64,000 nt of DNA from contig NZ_CP042306.1 of assembly GCF_007859635.1 (NCBI RefSeq), positions 1,178,001 through 1,242,000 on the forward strand. Reading direction: 5' to 3'. This document shows positions 34,910 through 42,319 of this stretch, piece by piece. A program made the position numbers and the translations under genes. How positions within the stretch are numbered: position 1 is the stretch's first letter; the number at the start of each line of letters is the position of its first letter. The notes below the pieces were generated by a model. The model searched no databases and had not been told where the DNA came from. It saw nothing but the letters and a program-made list of their open reading frames with translations. Origin of the DNA: Sphingomonas panacisoli. Lineage in GTDB: Bacteria > Pseudomonadota > Alphaproteobacteria > Sphingomonadales > Sphingomonadaceae.

Positions 34910-35269
34910 TCAGCCCGGCTTGCGCGGCGTCGAGTGCAGGCGTTCGCCCCGCGCGTTCGAGCGTTCGGTGCAGTGATCGGTCACCGTCTTGCTGCACATC
35001 GGATAATTGCCGTCCGTCGTCGCCGGCGGGGCCATGGGTGCAGCCGCCATCGGCGCAGGCGCGGCCATCGGCGCGGCCGCGGGCGGCGCTGCGGTTGCGT
35101 CGGCCGCCGGCGGCATCGCTGCGGCCGGATCGCCGGCGGGTGGCGTTGCGTTGGGATCGGCCGGCGGCATCGGCGCGGTCTGCGGGGCAGGCGGCGGTGA
35201 GGCCGGGGCGTCCTGAGCAAAGGCGGGAAACGCGAATGCGGCGACCGCCGCGGCGACTAACAGTTTCAT
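34910..35269 (-). CDS. Secreted Ala/Pro-rich small protein with C-terminal Cys pair (paralogue B)
   Basis: The 119-residue protein has a signal peptide (MKLLVAAAVAAFAFPAFAQ), a long low-complexity Ala/Pro/Met linker (PMAAPAPMAAAPMAPPA) and the C-terminal motif YPMCSKTVTDHCTERSN. The same motif ends the next gene, so the two arose by duplication or share a fold. AGGAGAG lies 5 nt before ATG 35269. The gap to paralogue A is 62 nt, so one transcript is likely. Confidence 0.75.
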   Translation of the reverse strand: MKLLVAAAVAAFAFPAFAQDAPASPPPAPQTAPMPPADPNATPPAGDPAAAMPPAADATAAPPAAAPMAAPAPMAAAPMAPPATTDGNYPMCSKTVTDHCTERSNARGERLHSTPRKPG

Positions 35270-35370
35270 GCGACTCTCCTGAAGTCCGGCACGCTAGACG
35301 TGACGGGTGGGAGAACGCGGTAATCGGAAAATGGCTCCGTCGTTTCGCAGGCGATTCGACGAAGTGCGTG

Positions 35371-36063
35371 TCATACGCCTGTATCGAGAGAATAGCCCGC
35401 AGACCGCACCGTCCGGATCAGGTCAGCGCGGTCGCCGTTATTGATCGCCTTGCGCAGGCGCCGGATGTGGACGTCGACCGTCCGGCTCTCGATATCGCTG
35501 TCATGGCCCCAGACCGCATCGAGCAACCGCTCGCGGCTGAACACCCAGCCGGGATGCTCGAGGAAATGCTTGAGCAAGCGGAACTCCGTCGGCCCGAGCG
35601 CGACCAGTTCGCCGCCGCGACGGACCTTGTGACCGACCGTATCCATCTCGATATCGGCATAGGTCAGTTGCTCGCCCGCCAGCGCAGGCCGCACGCGGCG
35701 CAGCACCGCGCCGACGCGCGCGACGAGCTCGCGCGGCGAAAACGGCTTGGTGACGTAGTCGTCGGCGCCGGTTTCGAGTCCGCGCACGCGGTCCTCCTCC
35801 TCGCCGCGCGCGGTCAGCATGATGATCGGGATGTTCGCGGTCTCGGGCATGCGGCGCAGCCGCCGGCATACCTCGATCCCCGACAGTCCTTCGACCATCC
35901 AGTCGAGCAGGACGATGTCGGGCGCCGCCTCCTTGGCCAGCAACAACGCTTCTTCACCGTCGGGCGTGTGCTTGACGTCGAAATCCTCGCGCTTGAAATG
36001 ATAGGCGAGCAGTTCGGCGAGCGACGCATCGTCCTCGACCAGCAGCATCTTCACGCGGCTCAT
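35371..36063 (-). CDS. phoB: Phosphate regulon response regulator
   Basis: PhoB activates phosphate-starvation genes when phosphorylated by PhoR. The 230-residue protein has an N-terminal receiver (LLVEDDASLAELL, phospho-acceptor Asp54 in VLLDWMVEGLSG, Lys in YVTKPFSPREL) and a C-terminal winged helix (ALGPTEFRLLKHFLEHPGWVFSRERLLDAVWG, TVDVHIRRLRKAI). ATG 36063 follows AGGGGAAA and overlaps the phoU stop by 4 nt. The order is phoR-phoU-phoB. Confidence 0.96.
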   Translation of the reverse strand: MSRVKMLLVEDDASLAELLAYHFKREDFDVKHTPDGEEALLLAKEAAPDIVLLDWMVEGLSGIEVCRRLRRMPETANIPIIMLTARGEEEDRVRGLETGADDYVTKPFSPRELVARVGAVLRRVRPALAGEQLTYADIEMDTVGHKVRRGGELVALGPTEFRLLKHFLEHPGWVFSRERLLDAVWGHDSDIESRTVDVHIRRLRKAINNGDRADLIRTVRSAGYSLDTGV

Positions 36064-36752
36064 CGTGTTTCCCCTGTCTTGACCCGTTCGGGCATCGGCG
36101 TGCCGGTTGCGGCGAAATAGACCATTTCCGCGACGTTGGTTGCGTGGTCGCCGATCCGTTCGAGATTCTTGGCGACGAACAGCAAGTGCGCGACCTGGCC
36201 GATCGTCGCCGGATTTTCGACCATGTGCGTGACAAGAATGCGGAAGATCCCGTCGTAGAAATCGTCGAGCAGGCGATCGCGGTCGCACACTAGAACCGCG
36301 GCCTGCGCGTCGCGGGCAGCGAAGGCGTCGAGCACGTCGTGCACCATCTCCGCCGCCATTCGCGCCATGGCGGGGATGACGGTGATCGGCTCGATCTGAT
36401 GCTCGCTCTCGATCAGCGGCACACGCTTGGCGATGTTCTTGGCATAATCGCCGATCCGTTCGATCACGCCCGCGATCTTGAGCGCGGCGACGACGTCGCG
36501 CAGATCGCCGTCGGCCAGATGGCGCTCGGCGATGATCTGCACCGCCAGCGCCTCCACCTCGGCCTGCAACGTGTCGATGCCCTTGTCGGCGCCGCGAATC
36601 TGGGTGGCGAGATCGGTGTCCGCGCGTTGCAGCGCGTTGATCGCGTCGTGGATCGCCTGTTCGGCGAGCCCGCCCATCTGACTAAGCATGCCGCGCAACC
36701 GACCGATATCACGGTCGAACGCTTGAGCGGCGTAATCGGTGGCCAAGATCAA
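36060..36752 (-). CDS. phoU: Phosphate signalling complex protein PhoU
   Basis: PhoU links the phosphate transporter to PhoR and holds PhoB off when phosphate is ample. The 230-residue all-helical protein has two three-helix PhoU repeats; the motif GVIERIGDYAKNIAKRV and its copy KNLERIGDHATNVAEMV carry the metal-binding E-x2-x-D pattern. The start appears to be TTG 36752, with GGGGAG just upstream. pst transporter genes, which usually precede phoU, are missing here. Confidence 0.94.
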   Translation of the reverse strand: MILATDYAAQAFDRDIGRLRGMLSQMGGLAEQAIHDAINALQRADTDLATQIRGADKGIDTLQAEVEALAVQIIAERHLADGDLRDVVAALKIAGVIERIGDYAKNIAKRVPLIESEHQIEPITVIPAMARMAAEMVHDVLDAFAARDAQAAVLVCDRDRLLDDFYDGIFRILVTHMVENPATIGQVAHLLFVAKNLERIGDHATNVAEMVYFAATGTPMPERVKTGETR

Positions 36753-36809
36753 ACTCCCCGGAGCGCGAGAGAATCGGGTCGCTCCGCGGCCGCCTGTGTG
36801 ACGTCAGCG

Positions 36810-37850
36810 TTACCCTTTGATGACAGCGGCGGCGGGCAGCAGGATCGTGACGACGGTGCCGCGCCCGATCTGGCTGGCGATATCGAGCCGGCCGCGATGC
36901 CGCTCGACCACGTGCTTGACGATCGCCAGGCCGAGTCCCGTGCCGCCGACCGCGCGACTACGCCCCGAATCGACGCGGTAGAAGCGTTCGGTCAGCCGCG
37001 GGATATGCTCGGGTGCGATCCCTTCGCCTTCGTCGCCGACCGCGACGCGGACCATGCCGTTGGGGTAGCGCCACAGCTTGATCGTGACCGGCGTGCCCGC
37101 GCGGCCGTATTTCATCGCGTTGCCGACCAGATTGTGCAGTGCCTGGCTCAACTGGATCCGATCACCGATAACCGCGGGCACGTCGTCGGCGAATTCGACG
37201 ACGATGTCGGCGACGCGCGGGTCGTGCGTATCGCGCAATTCCGCGATGACCTCTTCGAGCAGCATCGCCAGATCGACGGAAGCATCGGGCAAGCGGTATT
37301 TCTCCGCCTCGATCCGGCTCAGCGAGATCAGGTCCTCGACCAATCGCTGCATCCGTCGCGCTTCGTCGACCATCACCTTCAGAAAACGCTGGCGCATCGC
37401 CGGGTCGGCGCCGTCATCGTCGATCAGCGTCTCGGCAAAGCCCAGGATCGAGGCGAGGGGGGTGCGCAGTTCGTGGCTGGCATTGGCGACGAAATCGACG
37501 CGCATCCGCTCGGCCGCGTAGCTGCCGGTCTGGTCGATCAAATGGACGACGCGACGGCCGTCGGGAATGTCGGTGACGCGCAATTCCCAGCGCTGGTCGA
37601 GCGTGCCGAGCCCGACCAGGTTGATCGGCCCCGAGGCACCCACGCCGGGCGGAGCGGTCAATCGTTCGGCCGCGGCGGGATGGCGAATCGCCAGTCGCAC
37701 GTCCTGATCGAGGATGTGATTGCCCAACAGATCGCGCGCGGCGGCATTCGCTTCCTCGACGCGACCATCGGCGATCACCAATACGGGTTCGACGATACCT
37801 TCGAGCACGGTGTCGAGCCGCGGCGCGGCGGGGGTGTGGAGGTCGTCCAT
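36810..37850 (-). CDS. phoR: Phosphate regulon sensor histidine kinase
   Basis: The 346-residue kinase has a PAS-like N-domain (VLEGIVEPVLVIADGRVEEAN), the HisKA box FVANASHELRTPLASILGF (His126) and the HATPase motifs N (LHNLVGNAMKYG), G1 (VGDEGEGI) and G2 (GGTGLGLAIVKHVVERH). It lacks the membrane helices of E. coli PhoR, so it may be cytosolic or rely on PhoU. ATG 37850 is used; a GTG two codons upstream is also possible. phoU follows after 57 nt. Confidence 0.92.
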   Translation of the reverse strand: MDDLHTPAAPRLDTVLEGIVEPVLVIADGRVEEANAAARDLLGNHILDQDVRLAIRHPAAAERLTAPPGVGASGPINLVGLGTLDQRWELRVTDIPDGRRVVHLIDQTGSYAAERMRVDFVANASHELRTPLASILGFAETLIDDDGADPAMRQRFLKVMVDEARRMQRLVEDLISLSRIEAEKYRLPDASVDLAMLLEEVIAELRDTHDPRVADIVVEFADDVPAVIGDRIQLSQALHNLVGNAMKYGRAGTPVTIKLWRYPNGMVRVAVGDEGEGIAPEHIPRLTERFYRVDSGRSRAVGGTGLGLAIVKHVVERHRGRLDIASQIGRGTVVTILLPAAAVIKG

Positions 37851-37930
37851 CGCCACACGGCCCTAGAGCAGAGGGCGTGGCGGGGCCACCCGCTTGATCT
37901 ATAGTCGCGGGCGACTCGGGGGAGATCGAC

Positions 37931-38776
37931 ATGAGCGGAAAGTGGCTGGTGCTGGCGGGGCTGGCGATGACCGGCGCGGCGTGGGGCGAGAGCGCGTCGA
38001 TGACCGGCAAGTTTCCGGCGGGCGTGCGCGAGGCGGATCGACTGGGCGTGGTCGTGGTCGATCGCTTCGACGGGCGCGACGGACGCCAGGTCGAAAGCGT
38101 GCTCGAACAGGCGATCGGCGCGCCGAATGGACAGCCCGACGGCGTCCTGTCGGGCGGCGTCACCACCGGCGTCGAGGAGAATCGCTACCAGGGCAGCGAG
38201 GAACGCTGCGTCGAATGGGAAAAGGGCGACCGCAGCAAGGCCTGCACCAAGCGCGCGCAAGTGCCGGTGCCGTGCACGCGCCGCGTCGTGGTCGTGACCG
38301 TCAGCGTTCGGCTGATGCGGCTGGAGGACAATCTGTCGGTCTATTCGGACAACAAATCGGGCCGCAGCGAGATCAGCTGGTGCGAGGGGCGGTCGCCCTA
38401 CACCACGGTCGAGCAGATGGTGACGGCGCAGATTCGCGACATCGCCAACACCATCCGCGGCGACGTGCGGCCGTACACGCAGACCTATCGCGTACGCTTC
38501 CGCGAGGAGCGCGACGGGATGCGGAAGGATATCGGCAACCAGTTCAAGGCCGTCGTGAAGCTGTCGCAGAACAATACCGCCGAAGCATGCCGGCAATGGG
38601 CGGCGATGAACGGGCAGATGCCCAATCATCCGTCGGTACTCTACAATCTCGGCGTCTGCGCGGAGGCGGCGGGGCGCTACGAGGATGCGCTGGCCGGGTA
38701 TCGCGCGGCGCAGGCGGCTTTGTTGCCCAAGAAATCGGGCGATATCGGCGATCGATCAACCGCGTCGGTCGCCTGA
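37931..38776 (+). CDS. Secreted protein of unknown function with C-terminal TPR-like segment
   Basis: The 281-residue protein has a short signal peptide (MSGKWLVLAGLAMTGAAWG). The middle contains a Cys-bearing basic block (EERCVEWEKGDRSKACTKRAQVPVPC) and a strand-rich stretch. The last 70 residues resemble one or two TPR repeats (ACRQWAAMNGQMPNHPSVLYNLGVCAEAAGRYEDALAGYRAAQ). GGGGGAG precedes ATG 37931. It is divergent from phoR. I do not recognise the family; an envelope scaffold role is possible. Confidence 0.75.
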   Translation: MSGKWLVLAGLAMTGAAWGESASMTGKFPAGVREADRLGVVVVDRFDGRDGRQVESVLEQAIGAPNGQPDGVLSGGVTTGVEENRYQGSEERCVEWEKGDRSKACTKRAQVPVPCTRRVVVVTVSVRLMRLEDNLSVYSDNKSGRSEISWCEGRSPYTTVEQMVTAQIRDIANTIRGDVRPYTQTYRVRFREERDGMRKDIGNQFKAVVKLSQNNTAEACRQWAAMNGQMPNHPSVLYNLGVCAEAAGRYEDALAGYRAAQAALLPKKSGDIGDRSTASVA

Positions 38777-38855
38777 TGATCGCCCGCGAGGACGATGCAT
38801 GGATCGCGCGGCGGGGACCCGCGCGGCGCTAAAGGGATCAGGAGGGAGAGATAGG

Positions 38856-39263
38856 ATGAAGCGATACGCACTTTCGATGCTCGCGGCTGCGGCGCTCGGC
38901 GGCTGTTCGATGGGACAGGATCTGTCGTCCGGCGGCGCGGCGGTCGACGCCTTCCACAGCCAGATGAATGCCGGCCAATTCGCGGCGATCGCCGCCGGCG
39001 CGGGGCCGGAAATCCAGGCGACCGCAGGCGGCTTCGCCCCGATCCTCGAACAGATCCATGCGCGGTTGGGCAACGTCAAATCGACGTCTCGGACCGGTTT
39101 CAACGACCGCGTCGACAATGGCGAGCATCGGCTGGAGTTGACGTACGACACCAAGTTCGATCGCGGCGACGGTGCCGAGGAGTTCGTGTTCCGGATGGCC
39201 AAGGGCAAGCCGTTGCTGATCGGCTATCACGTCAAGTCCGACGCGCTGAAGGGTAACTACTAG
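38856..39263 (+). CDS. Putative lipoprotein, unknown function
   Basis: The 135-residue protein has a lipoprotein signal with lipobox LGGC (Cys17) and a compact domain: VDAFHSQMNAGQFAAIAAGAG, then FAPILEQIHARLGNVKSTSRTG, then LTYDTKFDRGDGAEEFVFRMAKGKPLLIGYHV, which resembles a DUF3887- or DUF4019-like alpha/beta fold. ATG 38856 follows GGAGGG. The stop overlaps the convergent gph stop by 4 nt. Confidence 0.75.
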   Translation: MKRYALSMLAAAALGGCSMGQDLSSGGAAVDAFHSQMNAGQFAAIAAGAGPEIQATAGGFAPILEQIHARLGNVKSTSRTGFNDRVDNGEHRLELTYDTKFDRGDGAEEFVFRMAKGKPLLIGYHVKSDALKGNY

Positions 39264-39898
39264 GCCAGGCGCTCGAGCGTGCCGATCAGGTCGCGGTAAT
39301 CGTCGAATGCCGCGTCCCCGGTCGCGTCGAAGCCGTAAACCGCGACCGGCACGCCCGCCGCGCGCGCTGCCTCGACGTCGTAGCGCGAGTCGCCGACGAA
39401 CGCAGCGCGCCCGCCGCCGCAGCGGCGCACCATCTCGACGATCGGCGCTGGGTCGGGCTTGGCCTTGCCGGGGATCGTGTCGCCGCTGATGACGAAGGCG
39501 AATCGGCCGGTTAGGTCGAGTTCGCGCAACAGCAGGTCGGTGAAATGCTGGCGCTTGTTGGTGACGATCGCGAGCGTGACGCCGCGATCCGCCAGCGCAT
39601 CGAGCGCCGCGAGCACGCCAGGGAAGGGCCGCGTCGTCACCGCGATATTGGCTTCGTAATACGCCAGCAGGATCGGCAGCAGATCGTCGAGTCGCTCGTC
39701 GCCGCCGCTTGCCTTCAGCGCAGTCTGCAGCATCAGCCGCGCGCCGCCGCCGATCATCGGGCGGATGCGCTCGACCGGAAACGGTGTGCGCGCCGCGGCC
39801 GCCAGCGCGTGGTTCACCGCCGCGGCCAGATCCCCCGCGCTGTCGACCAGCGTGCCGTCGAGATCGAAACCGACGATATCGAAGGGAAAATCGGCCAT
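39260..39898 (-). CDS. gph: Phosphoglycolate phosphatase (HAD family)
   Basis: The 212-residue protein has HAD motif I FDLDGTLVDS (nucleophile Asp11), motif II VTNKRQHF, motif III GKAKPDPAPI and motif IV FVGDSRYDVEAARAAG, with the four-helix cap between. This is the Gph/PGPase pattern, which removes 2-phosphoglycolate. A start 36 nt further upstream is possible. It is divergent from glmU, with 79 nt between. Confidence 0.88.
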   Translation of the reverse strand: MADFPFDIVGFDLDGTLVDSAGDLAAAVNHALAAAARTPFPVERIRPMIGGGARLMLQTALKASGGDERLDDLLPILLAYYEANIAVTTRPFPGVLAALDALADRGVTLAIVTNKRQHFTDLLLRELDLTGRFAFVISGDTIPGKAKPDPAPIVEMVRRCGGGRAAFVGDSRYDVEAARAAGVPVAVYGFDATGDAAFDDYRDLIGTLERLA

Positions 39899-39977
39899 CG
39901 TTGCTGCGCCTGCCCGCAATTCTATGGCCATGGCAAGGTCTTCGTGGCAGGGCGCGGGTAGACGGAGACGCTGACGC

Positions 39978-41330
39978 ATGACCACCCCGATCGCCGCTGT
40001 CATCCTTGCCGCCGGCATGGGCACGCGGATGAAGTCCGACCTGCACAAGGTGCTCCACCCGATCGCCGGGCGGCCGATGCTGCTCCACCTGATCGACAGC
40101 GTCGATGCGCTCGATCCGGCGAAGGTCGTGGTCGTCGCCGGCGCGCGGCGCGAGCAGGTCGAGGCGGCGGTGACCCCACTCGGCGTCGAGGTCGCGATCC
40201 AGGCCGAACAGCTCGGCACCGGCCATGCCGTGCGCCAGGCCGAGACTGCCCTCGCAGGGTTCGAGGGCGATGTCCTGATTCTCTACGGCGACGTGCCGCT
40301 CGTCACAACGGAGACGATGCGCGCAATGGTCGATCGGCTGCATGGCGCGGGCGAGCCGAGCGTCGTCGTACTCGCCTTCCGGCCCGCCGATCCCGCCGCC
40401 TATGGCCGGGTGATCGCCGATGCCGACGGGCGGCTCGACAAGATCGTCGAGTTCAAGGACGCTTCGCCTGAACAACGTGCGGTAACCCTTTGCAATTCCG
40501 GACTGATGGCGGTGCGATCGGCCGATCTGTTTCGGTTGCTCGGCCAGCTCACCAATACGAATGCGGCAGGCGAATACTACCTCACCGACCTCGCCGAGCT
40601 GGCCGGGAAGGACGGGCGTGGGGCGGTGGTCGTCGAAACCGATGCGGCGGAAGTCGCCGGGATCAACAGCCGCGCCGAACTCGCGGCTGTCGATGCCAGT
40701 TGGCAGGCCAAGCGTCGCGTTCGGGCGATGGCCGACGGTGCCACCTTGGTCGCGCCGGACACGGTTTGGTTCTCGTTCGACACGCAGATCGGTCGCGATG
40801 TGCTGATCGAACCCAACGTGTTCTTCGGCCCCGGCGTCAGCGTCGCCGACGGCGCGACGATCCGCGGGTTCAGCCATATCGAGGGCGCGACCGTGGGCGA
40901 GGGCGCCGAAGTCGGCCCCTATGCCCGCCTGCGTCCGGGTGCGGTGCTAGGCGAAAAGTCGAAGGTCGGCAATTTCGTCGAGGTGAAGAAGGCCACCCTC
41001 GGCAAGGGCGCGAAGGCCAATCACCTGACCTATCTCGGCGATGCCGAGATCGGCGCCGGCGCGAATATCGGGGCTGGGACGATCACCTGCAACTATGACG
41101 GCTTCTTCAAATATAAAACGGTGATCGGTGAGGACGCGTTCGTCGGGTCGAATTCCGCGCTGGTCGCGCCGGTGTCGATCGGTGCGGGCGCGATCGTCGG
41201 GGCAGGGTCCACGGTCACACAGGACGTCGAAGCAGATGCCTTGCGGTTGGTACGCCCGCCGCAGGAAACCAAGCCCGGTTGGGCGAAACGATTCCGCGAC
41301 ATGATGCGCGTGAAGAAGGCAGCAAAATGA
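39978..41330 (+). CDS. glmU: Bifunctional UDP-GlcNAc pyrophosphorylase / glucosamine-1-phosphate acetyltransferase
   Basis: GlmU makes UDP-GlcNAc for peptidoglycan and LPS. The 450-residue protein has the uridyltransferase start AVILAAGMGTRMKSDLHKVLHP, the nucleotide loop EQLGTGHAV, YGDVPLV and the C-terminal hexapeptide helix (VGPYARLRPGAVLGEKSKVGNFVEVKKA, HLTYLGDAEIGAGANIGAGTITCNYDG). Its stop overlaps the next small gene by 4 nt, and glmS lies 1 kb downstream, so the two amino-sugar genes stay near each other despite an inserted toxin-antitoxin pair. Confidence 0.97.
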   Translation: MTTPIAAVILAAGMGTRMKSDLHKVLHPIAGRPMLLHLIDSVDALDPAKVVVVAGARREQVEAAVTPLGVEVAIQAEQLGTGHAVRQAETALAGFEGDVLILYGDVPLVTTETMRAMVDRLHGAGEPSVVVLAFRPADPAAYGRVIADADGRLDKIVEFKDASPEQRAVTLCNSGLMAVRSADLFRLLGQLTNTNAAGEYYLTDLAELAGKDGRGAVVVETDAAEVAGINSRAELAAVDASWQAKRRVRAMADGATLVAPDTVWFSFDTQIGRDVLIEPNVFFGPGVSVADGATIRGFSHIEGATVGEGAEVGPYARLRPGAVLGEKSKVGNFVEVKKATLGKGAKANHLTYLGDAEIGAGANIGAGTITCNYDGFFKYKTVIGEDAFVGSNSALVAPVSIGAGAIVGAGSTVTQDVEADALRLVRPPQETKPGWAKRFRDMMRVKKAAK

Positions 41331-41641
41331 GTGATCGTTACGACGGTAAGCCGTTTCTGCGGTTGCTCGACAGCTATATCCTGGATGCAATCGGCCATCT
41401 CGACACCGAGATGCAGGCGACGTTGACGCGGCTCGAGCCGAAATTTCACAAGGCGTTCAATACACCGGGCGATTGGCGGACGATCGTCGCCACCGTCATG
41501 AAATTTCCCGACGGTATGCCGGGCGCGATCCGCGAGGTGTGGGAAAAGGGCAAGGTCAGGTTTGCTGAAATGAACGGACAGGAACCCGACCCCGCGGAAT
41601 TCACGCAGATATTTGTCGATACCAACTTCCCGAACAATTGA
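41327..41641 (+). CDS. Conserved-looking hypothetical protein between glmU and glmS
   Basis: The 104-residue protein starts MSDRYDGKPFLRLLDSYILDAIG at ATG 41327, overlapping the glmU stop. It is amphipathic, with no signal peptide and no membrane helix, and has a Trp/Lys-rich middle (DWRTIVATVMKFPDG, IREVWEKGKVRF). No family is recognised. Coupled translation with glmU suggests it is a true gene. Confidence 0.75.
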   Translation: MSDRYDGKPFLRLLDSYILDAIGHLDTEMQATLTRLEPKFHKAFNTPGDWRTIVATVMKFPDGMPGAIREVWEKGKVRFAEMNGQEPDPAEFTQIFVDTNFPNN

Positions 41642-41664
41642 CATGATATCATGATATGATATCA
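41638..41664 (+). promoter_or_regulatory. vapBC promoter and double-palindrome operator
   Basis: TTGACA (41638-41643) could be a -35 box. It runs into two identical palindromes TGATATCA (41644-41651 and 41657-41664) spaced 13 nt centre to centre, with AT-rich sequence between. The second ends 7 nt before the antitoxin ATG. RHH antitoxins bind such paired palindromes to repress their own operon. No ribosome site is visible, so the mRNA may be leaderless or nearly so. Confidence 0.65.
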
Positions 41665-41671
41665 GTGTATC

Positions 41672-41938
41672 ATGCGATTCTTGGCCGACATTCCCGATGA
41701 CGACGTGCAGTGGCTCGACGCAGTTGCGCGCACTGAGGGCAAGTCACGCGCAGCCGTCGTTCGCGACGCCGTTACGGCGTTCCGGCATCGCGATGAAAAG
41801 GCCGGGATGGAAAAGTATTTCGGCTTGTGGGAGCGCCATGGTTCGGCCGTCGATGGGCTCGACTACGAGCGCAGGTTGCGCGACGAGTGGCCATCGGTGG
41901 ATGATCTCGACGGCAAGAAGCGGCCCGACGCCGCGTGA
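41672..41938 (+). CDS. Ribbon-helix-helix antitoxin (VapB-like)
   Basis: The 88-residue protein has an RHH N-terminus (MRFLADIPDDDVQWLDAVARTEGKSRAAVVRDAVTAF) that binds DNA as a dimer, and a C-terminal region (KYFGLWERHGSAVDGLDYERRLRDEW) with the Trp/Leu pattern that wraps around PIN toxins. It is followed by a PIN toxin gene with a 4-nt GTGA overlap. Its gene lies directly behind a double-palindrome operator. Confidence 0.88.
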   Translation: MRFLADIPDDDVQWLDAVARTEGKSRAAVVRDAVTAFRHRDEKAGMEKYFGLWERHGSAVDGLDYERRLRDEWPSVDDLDGKKRPDAA

Positions 41939-42303
41939 GCGAGCGCTTCTTCGACACCAATATCGTCATCGACGTCTTGCATAATCGACCGATGGCCTGG
42001 GCCGAGTTGCGATTGGCGACGCGGCCGTGGATCAGCCGGATGACGTGGATAGAAGTGATGTCGGGCGTTCCCGATACCGCCGCGCCTGAAACCGAAGAAT
42101 TCTTGCGGCTGTTCGCGATCGCCGAGATCGACGAAGAAGTAGCGCGTCGTGCAGCCGCAATCCGCCATCAGCGCCGATCGTTGAAGTCGCCCGACGCGAT
42201 CATACTTGCTTCTGCGCAAATGGGGGGTCGCATCCTCGTCACGCGTAACACCAAGGACTTTCCGGCAAGCATGCCCGGCATTCGTATCCCCTACAAGATT
42301 TGA
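41935..42303 (+). CDS. PIN-domain endoribonuclease toxin (VapC-like)
   Basis: The 122-residue protein has the PIN acidic residues Asp7 (FFDTNIVID), Glu40 (MTWIEVMSG), Asp87 (KSPDAIILASA) and Asp108 (VTRNTKDF), the set that binds Mg2+ and cuts RNA. VapC toxins usually cleave tRNA or the sarcin-ricin loop; the target cannot be told from sequence. The start is GTG 41935, coupled to the antitoxin stop. All residues are intact, so an active module is likely. Confidence 0.9.
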   Translation: MSERFFDTNIVIDVLHNRPMAWAELRLATRPWISRMTWIEVMSGVPDTAAPETEEFLRLFAIAEIDEEVARRAAAIRHQRRSLKSPDAIILASAQMGGRILVTRNTKDFPASMPGIRIPYKI

Positions 42304-42319
42304 AGAAAGCTCCCTAACC

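Noticed and set aside
38776..38832. 18-codon ORF overlapping the stop of the secreted TPR-like protein gene
   Set aside because: Too short, no hydrophobic or conserved pattern, and weak ribosome site.
42304..42319. Possible glmS ribozyme upstream of glmS
   Set aside because: Only 16 nt separate the toxin stop and the glmS start; there is no room for the ribozyme.
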